From Rosa chinensis (Eukaryota > Streptophyta > Magnoliopsida > Rosales > Rosaceae), in NCBI RefSeq assembly GCF_002994745.2, contig NC_037094.1, positions 6,370,001-6,434,000 on the forward strand: a stretch of DNA of 64,000 nt, in the 5' to 3' direction. The translations under genes and the position numbers were made by a program. The first letter of the stretch is position 1, and each line of letters starts with the position of its first letter. The notes beneath the pieces are model-generated. The model was not told where the DNA came from, made no database searches, and was given only the letters and a program-made list of their open reading frames with translations. Below are positions 38,147-49,826 of this stretch, piece by piece.

Positions 38147-38394
38147 TTTGTACAATTTCTTTCTTAACCTTTTTCTTTCAACTTCAATTTTTTTCAAGAA
38201 TTAACCGCAACCTCCATACCTCTATTTAGTATTTACTAGAGTTCGATCTTTTTGGTGACTTTGCACCTGCTTTTTATTTGATAATGGTTGGGGAGATGTC
38301 TCGTGCGTTTAGCTGTCTCTCATACGATCATTAATAGTTGTGTCATTAGCTTTGGAAATGCGAGGAAGGCTGCAATTTTCCACAACACGCACCG

Positions 38395-38553
38395 AAAGAT
38401 GTTAACGCAAGAGGCAGCTGCCTTTACATAGGTGACTAACAGAAAGAGGACTGCAAGCTCTTATGTGCAGTCATGAGTATTCCTGCAGTGAAATGTGTTA
38501 CCAACCCAGCTGGTGGAAAGCATTGTTGACTTGTTGTTGTGCTATACAAGTAG
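38395..38553 (+). pseudogene. Defensin-like pseudogene (exon 2 only)
   Basis: Close to 33455-33615 (GCAGCTGCCTTTACATAGGTGAC, ACCAACCCAGCTGGTGGAAAG) but with small deletions that shift the frame, an added TTGACTTG segment that gives a stop before the Cys cluster, and no signal-peptide exon. Not translatable as a defensin-like peptide. Confidence 0.85.
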
Positions 38554-38640
38554 CTACCATATCATATTGTAGGAATATATATGGTGAATTTCTCATAGTG
38601 AAGAGAATTTCATTGACCAATTTCTTTTGGGCCCTTGGTT

Positions 38641-39790
38641 TCTAGTATGAATCAATACTTAGTGGGCCGGGATCACAATTGATGCTCCATTCTCCGGCGT
38701 AGAAGAAAACAAAAACACTGTCTACACACACGTACATGTTGATTCTCTGGATAGTGACTATGGGGCCGTGACCATGATTGGACCCATATGTTCGTCCATT
38801 ATAGGCTCTATGCTCATGAGTCATGACACGTAGGAATATGCAGTAATGAAAGGACAAAACCAGACATCCGTCCGAGAAAGCTCTGTGATCAGCCAGAAAA
38901 AATTGACTGACCTTGCAGACCGGCAGAGACGGGTTTTGCTTGCTTCAGTTCTGGCAAACCAACAAACAGGTGAAATAAGGAAAAGAAAAAATTGAAAATG
39001 GAAAATATTTATGCCCTTTATAACTTGTGGACCAAACAATGTATATGGAAAACATTCAGATTCAGTAGATTTAAAAATGCTTTGTGCAATCCACAAATAA
39101 CTAAATGGCACTCACATTGTTGAGATTTCGAGAGTTGTAGTAAATTTGGTCGAGAAATATGACGTAGAATAATGAAAATTCTTCACTTGCAGTAATCGAA
39201 CACTTACAAGATGGTCTGACCCTTGATATTTGTAATCAACTTTTTTAATAATTAAAATTTGTATTTAATTAGTATAATCTAATCATACACTTATGTTGGT
39301 GCAAGTGCACATTGGTGCACTGAATCATTTTCCATAGAAAAAATACAGTAATTCATTTGAACAATGGATTACACTTTAGTACGGGGTTGATAAGAGGTAA
39401 TACTGCTAGATTGTTTTAAATTTGTAATCTAAAAGAAGAGAATTGTGCTTGTGTTTAATTCACTTAAAATCTTAAATCATAGTCTACTTTCAACCTGCTC
39501 AGATACCTATTGACACACACTCTAACATTACCTTGTTAAAAAGAATTTGGAATTTCTAACATAAGTAATAATATTAATTATAAAGTAGAACAACGAAACA
39601 AGTTTCAATTATTAGCTTAGAGGGTCAATATCTCTGAAAGTGTTATTAGAGATCATAAGTTTTTGGATTATAAATACTTTCAATACTTGACGATGTTTTG
39701 TTTAAATATAAATTCATTGAACTCCACTTTTGTGTAATACAAAAAATAATAAGGTCAACTAATCAACAAATTTGACAAGCTCTATAATTT
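38641..39790. other. Intergenic sequence
   Basis: No gene is recognised. A short MITE relative of 32311-32470 lies at about 39190-39332. Confidence 0.45.
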
Positions 39791-39796
39791 ATATTA

Positions 39797-39996
39797 GGGT
39801 TCATCTATTGTCACCCTACCATTTTCTTAGTTCACCCTACTAACATTTGAATTCTTGAAAATATTACGTAAATGCAAAATGACTAGTAAATACACTAATT
39901 TTCTAAAATCTCAATCCATAAGGAAAACTAAATACATAACCAATTTATTAAATACAAAGGCTATATAATTTCTTATTAGATAACATTAATCTTCAT
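39797..39996. mobile_element. Outer MITE fragment, left of the nested hAT
   Basis: Begins GGGTTCATCTATTGTCACCCTACC. It is an inverted, diverged relative of 40680-40885; its continuation (TTTTTCTACCCAAATATGAATTT) resumes at 43338 after the hAT insertion and fades by about 43370. Confidence 0.7.
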
Positions 39997-40187
39997 TAGA
40001 GGTGGCAAACGGGCTAGGCCAGGTCACTTAATTGGGCTTTCAGGCAATGTTCGGGTCGGCCCATATACTCAAACATTAGGCCCAACCCGACCCACGACCC
40101 AAGCCCACAACGTGCCGGGCTAATAGGCTGGTCATGCCGTGCTTGTATCATGTCAAAAATTAAAATTAGTTGAGGCCAATATTATAA

Positions 40188-40885
40188 GGGTGCGGCTATT
40201 GCCATCCTATCATTTTCTTTGTTCACCCTACTTGCTCATGTTTGAAATTAATTCACTTATCTACCTCATTTCTCTTTCCAAAAATATCCTTAATTATATG
40301 ACATATCCAATTAAAAAGATTTTGTTTATATAAAAAAAAATTAAATTTATACCAATAAAAAATATATATATTAAAGTTTCCTAATAAAATCATAATCTGG
40401 CTTACTTCCATTTTTTTTTTCTTTTTTTTCTTTCAATTTGAATGTTTGTCTATTTCAATCTATGTCAAAAGATTAGAAAGTTAACAACTATGAATAATGA
40501 AGAAGAGATTGATTTTTGTTTCCTGTTTTAAATTTTACTTTTGGTGTTCATAAAGGGTATTATTACAAGGATTTTGATGAATTTAACATTAATGATTTTG
40601 TGAATTCAATAACGAACGCTGAGGAGACAAAAAAAGAAGAAGATAAAAAAACATAGTAATAAATTCAAATTGGGTGGAGAAATGAAGATTAATGTTATCC
40701 AATGAGAAATTAAGTAATCTTTATATTTAATTAATTGATTATGTATTTAGCTTTCCTTATAGATTTGAATTTTAAAAAATTAGCGTACTTATTAGTTACT
40801 TTGCACTTGGGTAAGATAGTCTTTCAATAATTTAAATATTTTTAGGGTGAATTAAGAAAATTTTAGCGTAGCAATAGCTGCACCC
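40188..40885. mobile_element. Mutator-type MITE nested in the hAT
   Basis: GGGTGCGGCTATTGCCATCC at the left pairs with the right end TAGCAATAGCTGCACCC, with about 44 bp of inverted similarity. A perfect 9-bp duplication ATATTATAA lies on both sides (40179-40187 and 40886-40894). Same family as 39797-39996. Confidence 0.88.
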
Positions 40886-41030
40886 ATATTATAAATAGAA
40901 GTTGGTACTCATGTACTACCCTAAACTATTTGTTAAAATTTAATGTTATAAATTTATTGTTTATAAATTATAAATTATATATTATCTTTATATTATAAAA
41001 AATAATAATAAATTTAGTGTTTATAAATTA

Positions 41031-43143
41031 GGGTTAATTACATATAAGTGCATATTTCAATGTTTTTTTTGTCATAAGGCCACCAACTGTTTTTTTCCCT
41101 CATAAGGCCACTAAATTAAAAAATGTGTTAAATTTTGGATATAAAAAACCAACATATTTACATAACTGCCACTAGAGTAAAAAGTCAACAATCATCCTCT
41201 CTTTCTTCTCCGGCGAGGTCTCCGGCCAACTCCGGCGGGTCTCCGGCCAACTCCAGCGGGTCTCCGGTCAACCTCCGGCCAACTCCGGCGAGTATCTGGC
41301 CGACCTCCGGCGACCACAAAAGCTACTATCGCTGACAACAAAAGCTACTGTGGTGAGATTTCCGGCAACCTCCGGTGAGGTAACAAAAGCTACTGTCATC
41401 AGCAAAAAAAGCTACTGGCAACTTCCAGCGAGGTAACAAAAGCTACTATTATCAGCAACCAAAGCTACTTAGACAAAAAAAGCTACTGTTACCAAAAAAA
41501 ACTTTTCTCCCCAAAACCATAATCTACTATCCCCACCAACAAAAGTTACTTTTGCCAACACCAAAAGCTACTCTAACCAACAACAAATGCTACTCTCACA
41601 AATACCAGAAAGCTACTCTCACCAGCACCAAAAGATACTCTTACAAACACCAAAAGTTACTGTCACCAACAACAAAAGCTATTATCACCAACACAGTGAG
41701 CTACTCTTATACTAAAGAGCTACTTTGACCATCAACAAAAGCTACTATCACCGACACAAAAAGACCATTTGAATAAATCAAAATGAAAACAAAAAAACTA
41801 CTAACATCAGATTGAAAATATACTAACATAGAGATAGAAAACTACTGTTACTGTATTGAAAAACCACTATAACAGTCATAGAGACTTATAACTTCAAATC
41901 AATCAAAAAAAAAAAACTACTGACATCAGATTGAAAAGATACGAACATAAGGGATAAAAACCTACTATCATTGTGTTGAAAAACCACTATAACAATTACA
42001 AATAACTAATGACCTGAAATCAATCAAAACAAAAACAGAAAAGCTACTAGATATACTACTATAGCCATAGTATGCAATTTGACAAAGGAAAAATCATCAA
42101 AACTAAACACAAATTGCAATCTCAGTCCATTGAAATATGCATGCAACTAAAAATTTGAGTGAAGAATATCATCGAACAGTTGGTGGGCATGGCATTACCT
42201 TCTGCAATTCGTCGAAGCACTCCTTAAGCCAGCTCAATCATTTCTCTTCCAACTAAATCTCCAAAACCAAAGCATACTTACATTAATAATTATTATTCAA
42301 TTCAACAATTATTCAAATCAGGCCATTCACATCATAAGCTTCCAAGTACAAAACAACAAATAGCACACAATACTACAAATAAGATGGCAAAGCACTACAG
42401 TAAACGAGACTAGAGCAAATTAAAATTGGAAGTATCGTATCTGAGTCCAAAACTCTCCTCACAAGAAATTTGAACGAAAGAAACAATGAATCTCAATACC
42501 TACCTACAATATCTGCCATATTTCCGTCACCGTCGTGGTAATCGTTAACTTGACGCGGCGAGTCACTATCTAAGATCGGCTCCTCTAGAGATATTGGAGA
42601 TTTCATGGTTGACGGCAAACCACTGCAGAGATTCGACAGCTTCTCTTCTTTAAACTCGACCTCACCTCACTCTCCGATCCAACTGAAGTCTAATTGACTC
42701 GCACGAGGTCGAGTTCACAGAGAAACTAGAGAGAATCAGAGAGATCTGAGTTCACCTTCAGTGAGGTAGCTCCGATCAGATCTTCTTCATCATCGTCTTC
42801 TTTAGGCACAGAGGGGCCGTTTCGAGGTTTTGCATCGCTTTGATCGATTGGAACTTGATTTGATGAAGGCCATAGTTCTTGGCCGCTGCTGCTAGATGCC
42901 AGAGAAACCAAAGCGACGAGTTGTTCGTCAGAGGACGATGAGAAAGAGATAAGGGCTTTCCCCAGGAGAGAGAGAGAGAGAGAAAGTGATTAATCTGATA
43001 TCAAGTAGTTTTCTTAAGTAAAAGGGCAAAATCGTCAATGACAGAGAAATTTGAGAATACAAGTGGCCTTATATGTACAAAAAAAATTAAGTGGCCTTAT
43101 GACTAATTAAAGTTTTAAAATGACACTTGTGTGTAATTTTCTA
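41031..43143. mobile_element. Mutator-like element nested in the hAT
   Basis: The inverted ends share AATTACAxAxAAGTG and GTCATAAGGCCAC. The 9-bp flanks TATAAATTA are identical (41022-41030 and 43144-43152), although that sequence is A/T-only and so weaker evidence. The interior holds a degenerate GCTACT repeat tract and a 61-codon minus-strand frame (42726-42911, MVSLASSSSGQELW start) that may be captured from a host gene. Confidence 0.75.
41315..42060. repeat. Degenerate AAAAGCTACT minisatellite
   Basis: Units such as CAACAAAAGCTACTGTCACCA of roughly 20-35 bp recur a few dozen times with strong drift. The 5' side (41205-41310) has a related run of CCGGCCAACTCCGGCGGGTCT repeats. Confidence 0.75.
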
Positions 43144-43370
43144 TATAAATTATATATTTATCTCTATATTATAGGAAAAAGTAAAATAAAAATTATATTA
43201 TAGAAACGGGTCGGGCCGCCCTGTAATATATCATGCTCGGGCGGTGTCAAATTGCTAACGAGCTAGGGCCGTGCCTGGGCGCTTTTAAACGTGCCGTGTT
43301 CGGGTCTGACAGCTCGTTTGCCACCTCTAATCTTCATTTTTTCTACCCAAATATGAATTTATTACTTATC

Positions 43371-45600
43371 TTTTAGGTGTTAGTGAAAAATGAATCAAGT
43401 AAAGTGAGGATAATCATATGAGTAATATATATGAGCCTGAATTTAGCTTCTTCACTAGCTAGTCCATGAGTCAGACCCAAGACCTCTTCATTTATAATGC
43501 TAGAAATCACTTTTTAGCAACCAAATGTCGATTTACATTGGCATGGAGAAGTTTGGTCATTCCTTGGATTTATATGGCATGCTTGAAGTAATCTCTGACT
43601 CTTCACTCGTCTTATTTACTTTCTAGGCAATTTAGTGATTTAATGAAATAGTAGATTTTATAGTGACATTTGGTATCTGAAGCTTTAGTTATGAGCTGAA
43701 GGCAAGTCACTTGTATTAATGCCATTTGATCCATTTCAGCTAATTAAGTAGTTCATTATGAGAAGTGGTCCTAGATATCAATGAAAAAGGTTGAAGATCT
43801 TAATGGTGAATATTTAAGTGTTCCATAGTTAACCTTGAGTCATTTAACACAGATGCATTATAAGGGAAGTTTGCGTCTTGATCACTGGCTGCATAAGGAT
43901 CTATAAAATTTTCCATGTGTACTATCTTCTGTGATTTCATTTTTCTATTAATAAGTAACAAACACTCTCACCATGATCTTTGCACTGTTTTGTGCAGAAA
44001 ATGAGGTGCAAGAAGCTTGGCCGTTTCTGCTCTCGTTTTTAAAGATATGGCATTTCTTGCCACTATAAAACTTTTATGCGATGGAAATATTTGAATTATT
44101 GATAAGTTGTTTATTTCAAATAATGTGTGATTTAATTAACAAACGAAATTCTTGGTTTATCCTCACGTTACTTAATTCATTTTTCACTGCTCTGTTCTAT
44201 GTTGGCAAGTTCAAACGTCATGGTGCGTACGTCAGGCCCTTCAGCAAAATGACATTGACCTCATTGAAGAGATACTTTGACCCAAAATGATCTATAGTAC
44301 TCTTTCGATGTTTATCCCTTTAAATAGCAAGGGTATTACATGACCTCATTGGGGGAACGAGAGTTGTTTAGTATAGCTTGTTTGTTACTTAGTCTAGCTA
44401 TGATATAGTCTATGACATAACAATAACGACAGTAACAAGAAAAGGGCATGAATGCAACATAAACTAAAAAATGGCACCGAGAAGTTTCTTCTTTCAAGTC
44501 TATCCATATTTGAGAACTGCTTAATTGTTGCCAATATGAAGAGAGCCAACATCTTTAGAAACTTTGTTTTAGAATTTAGATGGCCGGAATGAATGTGATA
44601 GAGAGAAACATACGGGTGGTGGTGCAGCCGCACTCACCTTCCAAATCAACAAACAATGGGAGCTCCATATAAATTATAAAATTAAGTTGCAGTAGTCAAA
44701 TCAAATTTTTTTTTTTGAAAGGACAGTAGTCAAATCTTTTTATATATACAAAGACAAGTTGATTTCTTATGTAGAAAGAGACAATTGTATGATTGTGGTC
44801 CTTTTCCCAGTTGCTTGTATAAAACGATGCAACTAAAACCGGTAGTGTTTTTCAAACATTGCATGCATGCATGCATGTTCAATAGCTGATAAAAACAAAA
44901 ATAATCAAGCATGTCGTAAACGAAGATTTCAATAAGCACGATTAGCTAATAGATCAAAAGGTTGAACATACTTTTCAGCCATCCTCAATTTTTCATACAC
45001 CTTGCAAATTAAATTAAACCGGTAGATCATGACATAGTCCGCTAGAGGTGGTGGGAATGGCAAAAGCTAAGAGGTGTTACAGTATATCATTTTGCCCAAT
45101 TTCCTTTGATACTAATGATATAATTAACCGTGCAAGCCTTTCCTCTGACGCAGTCGGAACAGTAACCTAGGTTTACCAGCAATAAACTTAAACAAAGTTT
45201 ATGGAGTCCACCAGATATAAAGAGAAAATTCTCTATTTGATTGATAAAAGTTGAAAGATAGGTTATGCAACTGCTTAAATAAGAGAAATAAAACCCTAGG
45301 GCGACTAACATTGAACCCTAAAGCCCATGGGTAAAAACGAAAACAACCCAAAAATAACTAGGAAAACCAAAACTCGAAAAAATAGAAAAACTCAGTTTTG
45401 AGGCCCTAAACGACCCCGAAAGCCCGAAAAAGACCACAGCTCAAGGTAAAACAATGAGTCTTGTTTCTAGCGCGATTCCCTTTCCGGAAAGATAAGGCAC
45501 GTCCCAATCAGACACCGAGCTATTTCGTGTCTACTAGTCACTTTTCGTTTTTCTCCTTTTGCACGACCCAACTGCTCTTCAAATGGGGCATGCCATCCGT
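43371..45600. other. Intergenic sequence
   Basis: AT-rich. The short open frames have no family character, and no terminal repeats were recognised. Confidence 0.45.
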
Positions 45601-45910
45601 TCTGCATCAGCCTCCATGGTGAGTGATTGTCCTACCTTAATGGTAGTTTTTGAGCATGTCTCAATCACCCACAGAGAATCTCCTTTATGCGGAATGGTTT
45701 TGCTATTCTTTTCTAATACCCAGTCTTATTAGACCATCTCCAATGGAGAGGTCAAATCCACATGGCGTGCCCAACGGTAATAATTGATTGATGAAGCACT
45801 TCTCCAACCCATATGTCATACACAAGTGGATTTGACATAGAGCCCTCCATTGTCAAATTTGACAGACGTAGCTCCCCCTGTCTTTTATTTTTTTATTATT
45901 TCTTTCTTCT

Positions 45911-45915
<5 letters not shown>

Positions 45916-45989
<74 letters not shown>
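45916..45989. repeat. (TC)n microsatellite
   Basis: About 37 uninterrupted TC units. Confidence 0.97.
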
Positions 45990-45991
<2 letters not shown>

Positions 45992-46561
45992 TTACCCAAC
46001 TATGCATGAAACCAAATATCAAATCTTAAATTCTTTCCAGTTCTGATCTTATTTTCTTTCTATAATTCTAGGATTCTAAGCCTTTGCCTTATTTCTAATG
46101 AAAGAAGATGGAAACAAAATGATGAGAAAATAGATGTTTATTTTTGATAATGGGATTTGGGTTTTTGAAAAGTGCAGCGAATCCGGAAATCGTTGGGTAT
46201 AAAATGGTCTCTGAAAAGAGACTAGGTGGATCAAGAGGTCGCTAGGATGATTGATTAGTAATTGAAAAAAGAAGAAGAGAAGAACATGGAGAGAAACAGT
46301 CCAAACAGGAGAGGAAGATAGAGATAGAGAGAGAAAATTGAGATGATGGTCGAGATCTGTTGCGAAGCTTGTTTTGGAAAGAGAAACTGAAACAGAAAGC
46401 TTGATCAGCGATGTTGCTTGGATCTGCTCTTGCTGTGTTTTAGTTTTCATGGATTTTGAATCTTGGAATCTATTGATTATGGGTATCTGATGTTGTTCTT
46501 GTAGAAAAGACAGAAAAAAAAATCAGAAGAGAAGTCGAGAAGAAGGAGAAGTTGAGGAGAG

Positions 46562-47034
46562 CAGGGGCGGAACTATTTGAGGTTCTGAAGGGGTCCAGAC
46601 CCCCCCTATGATTCCAACACATATCCATACTAATTAGATAGCTAACTAGTATGAAATAAACAAAGAAACTGGTAATGAATCCCCTTAAACATTTATGAGC
46701 TCACTTACTGGTTACTATGAAGGAAACCTACAATTAACCACATGAGTAAACTTAATAAATAACAATAATAGCAAACTTAATAAATAATAAACTCTTGGTG
46801 GTTATTTTTCACTTATTTTTTCAAATTATAGTGTACCTACTCAGTCAATATATAGTTTTTATGTGTGGACGAATAATTTGTCTATAATACTATATATAGT
46901 TTTCAAGATTTTTCAAAATAATAATAATATCTTGCATAAAAATAAAAATAGTATAAAAAATTACTGGCATATGCTCAAACTTAGCTTATATCAATCCCGA
47001 CCCCCCCAAGTTATAAATCCTAGTTCCGCCACTG
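46562..47034. mobile_element. hAT MITE (CAGGGGCGGAAC termini) nested in the Harbinger-like element
   Basis: The left end CAGGGGCGGAACTA pairs with the right end TAGTTCCGCCACTG. A perfect 8-bp duplication GAGGAGAG occurs at 46554-46561 and 47035-47042. Confidence 0.9.
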
Positions 47035-48129
47035 GAGGAGAGAGAGAGCATGTTATGTGTTTGTAAATAATACAATTTTTTTTTTTGAACAAGTAATTAA
47101 AACAATTAAAAAAATAAAATACTCTTATTATTTGACCAATCCATTGGAGAAGGAGTGTAGCAAAAATAACATTGACACGTCAACCTTCAAATTTGAATTT
47201 GACACAAGCATTTTAACTACTTCATTGGAGATGCTCTTAGTGCTTTCTTGATGAAATTTTGGGGCAGTAGTTATGCCCTAATTTATACATCACCCAGGGT
47301 CCACAAGATTCAAAACTATCCCGTGATGCGTTAAACCCTCACATTATTTTCTAATACCTTTGGTTGGAATCTTTTCTGCTACAGTAGGTTTGGTGGATTA
47401 TGGGTTCTGTTCCCAGGGAGTATCTCCTATATATATGTGGAATGACTTTGCTATTCATTTCTAATACCCAGTCTTATTAGTGCCTTCTTGATGAAATTTT
47501 AGTGCAGAAGTTATGCATTAGTTCATACATCACCCATAACCCATAAAACTCAGAACTATCCCGTGATGCGTGATGTATAAACCCTCACATCATTTACCTC
47601 TGGTTGGCATGTCTTCTGCTATATTATGTTTGGTGGGCTATGGGTTTTGTTCCTAGAGAGTATTTTCTATATGTGGAATGACTTTGCTTTTCTTTTCTAA
47701 AACAGTCTTGTTAGTGCTCTCTTGATGAGAATTTGGTGCAGAATTTGTGCACTAGTTCATACATTACTTACCGGTACCTCTGGTTGGCATCTCTTTTGCT
47801 ACAACCTGTTTGGTGGGTTATGGGTTTTGTTCGGGCACATGCAAGTTGCAACCAAGTGCCAAGATTTTTTTAATTCTGAATTTTCTAAACAGAGCCAAAG
47901 GGATTTTGCTATCAATGTTTTCCAATGCTACATATTCCTATGGATACCATTTGGGTCCCAAGCTCCCAAATTCCTAGTAATTAGAAAGATCAGAAATTAT
48001 CAAGTCATTATTTATACCTTATATATAAACATTGTGTTTGTAGTTTGCACACTTTCTTTCATTCAAATTTCTTTACATTTTAATTTCTTTTAACTGCAAA
48101 ATTTTGATAATGATGGTCCATGCTTGACT

Positions 48130-48577
48130 AATTGTACATTTGAACAAAAATGGGTGTTTCTAACATAATCCCCTCCCAAGAGTGAACAAAAATGGGGCAT
48201 AATCAACACCGTACTTGTATGAGGTTGCACCGCTATAGCTGGGAAATGTCTAGTTATAATTTATAAACACCGTACCACAACAGCCATAGCCCATAAGTGG
48301 TTGGTTCATGAGAAAAAATTTAAATTATGAATATAGAGCGGGACAAATGAGAGAGAGATAGTGTCCTAGTAAGACGACGATATAATTCTCAGGTCTCTGG
48401 TCGATCGCTTTACCCTGGTCTCTGCAGGCCGGTGTAGCCCCTGATGACCTTGTTTCATATGGTATCAATTTGATAAGGAAGTTAGTTTTGTCTGTTTCAA
48501 ACAGTGGGACCCACATGCAGTTGGAGGGAGCAAGACCCTGTCCATCAAGCAAAAAATTTTGACCAAAAAATGAAAAA

Positions 48578-48618
<41 letters not shown>

Positions 48619-49100
48619 GGTATGATATTACTAGCTTGCTGCATATATAAATCTTTTATCTGAATCTTAATATGGTTTAATCTCTATAGATTACTTGGCA
48701 GTTTTCAAGTATTAAAGTGAAATATTTATGTATCGTGGAGGAGCTTGAATGTTGAAAAATTAGAAACAGATGATTGTAAACATTAGGGCACCTGTTCCTT
48801 ATAATGACATATCATTGCTTCAAATTTCATGAATTTCTAAATAGCAGTTTTTACTACATTCACATGATCGTTCAAAATCTTCATCAGTATTATTCAAAAA
48901 TTCATCTCTAGTTTCACCACTGATTGCGAACCATTTTCAGGCTTCAGTGATAGTCATTACCCGCATCAAATTTGTGTCCTTGGGACTCCTTTTCAGCTTT
49001 ACATTTTGTTGGAATTCAGTGCACATTTTACTTACATTCTCTCGTTTTGCAGCATTTTTCGATTCTATATCTTTCAAGCATTTTATGTGAAACCCTTTTT
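48130..49100. other. Intergenic part of copy C
   Basis: No coding sequence was found where copy A carries the defensin-like gene. A TA microsatellite lies at 48586-48615. Confidence 0.5.
48586..48615. repeat. (TA)n microsatellite
   Basis: About 15 TA units after a run of A. Confidence 0.95.
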
Positions 49101-49826
49101 AGGTGGCAATATGTGAGGTGATTCTCCTTGTGAGATCCTAACAATCAAATGGAAGCGAAAATATTCCAATTTGTTATTATGAATGTAGAACAACTCAAAT
49201 AAAACAATTAATATTCTGCTAAACTCCTTTATACTCAAAAATAAAATCAATGTACGTGAAACAAAGCAGGGTGAACTAAGAGATAAAGTATTATTCTTTC
49301 CATCCAAACTTTCATTTTGGTGCCTAGCTCCACTTCTTTTCTGGAGTCTTCCTATGCAAGCCATATTACCTTGATCAAAGTAACCGGAGGTAAAAAGAAA
49401 AAAATTCATATGTCAACGAAATTGGATCGGTAACTATAAAAGACAACAAGTTGATTTAAACACAGCATGGCATGATAAACCAGTAAAAAAAAACTAAATA
49501 CGTACTCTAAATCGTAGTAACTTGTGGTGACGGATTGATCCACATATACTTGTAAGGAGCTTAAGAACTTAAAAGCAGGTTGCAATTTAAATAGAGGCAA
49601 CAAATTAACTAAGCTGATATTAGGGTTATTTCCTCACTTCCAACGTGAAACGTCCGGACAAAACTAACCGTACTGAGCGTGGGTGCTCTGCTTTATCCCA
49701 CTCAAATGTAAAACGAAACCAGAGCACCTCACGTACAGCACACACAGCCAGCTATAAGTATTTGCATTCCCAGGAAGAGAATCCCTCAGTTTTTTCACAT
49801 TTCTCAATTATCAACTCCTCCTTCTC

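Larger units (their letters stand above)
37650..38640 (+). repeat. Segmental duplication copy B
   Basis: Matches copies A and C at TATGGATACCATTTGGGTCCC, and matches A at the GCAACCTCCATACCTCT..ATGGTTGGGGAGAT block and in the defensin exon. Relative to A it is deleted from about 32690 to 33453, so promoter and exon 1 are missing. Confidence 0.8.
39997..43329. mobile_element. hAT-type element carrying two nested insertions
   Basis: Termini TAGAGGTGGCAAACGGGC and GCTCGTTTGCCACCTCTA are inverted. A perfect 8-bp target duplication ATCTTCAT flanks it (39989-39996 and 43330-43337). Without the two nested elements only about 0.5 kb of the original element remains, so it was a small non-autonomous hAT. 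No transposase. Confidence 0.93.
45732..47236. mobile_element. Harbinger-like element in the first tandem unit
   Basis: Ends GACCATCTCCAATGG and CATTGGAGATGCTC are inverted, with a TTA duplication on both sides (45729-45731 and 47237-47239). The second tandem unit reads CAGTCTTATTAGTGC and shows the empty site. The interior has a long TC microsatellite and a nested hAT. No transposase is readable. Confidence 0.82.
45640..47850. repeat. About 240-bp tandem repeat, three units, first one split
   Basis: Anchor sequence (GGAATGACTTTGCTATTC..CAGTCTTATTAGTGC..TTCTTGATGA) occurs near 45691, 47441 and 47675. The last spacing is 234 bp; the first is about 242 bp after removing the 1.5-kb insertion. 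Confidence 0.75.

Noticed and set aside
42726..42911. 61-codon minus frame as a free-standing gene
   Set aside because: It lies inside a MULE, is short and has no splice partners; treated as possible captured sequence only.
45813..46046. 77-codon frame rich in Leu-Ser
   Set aside because: It is the translation of a TC microsatellite.
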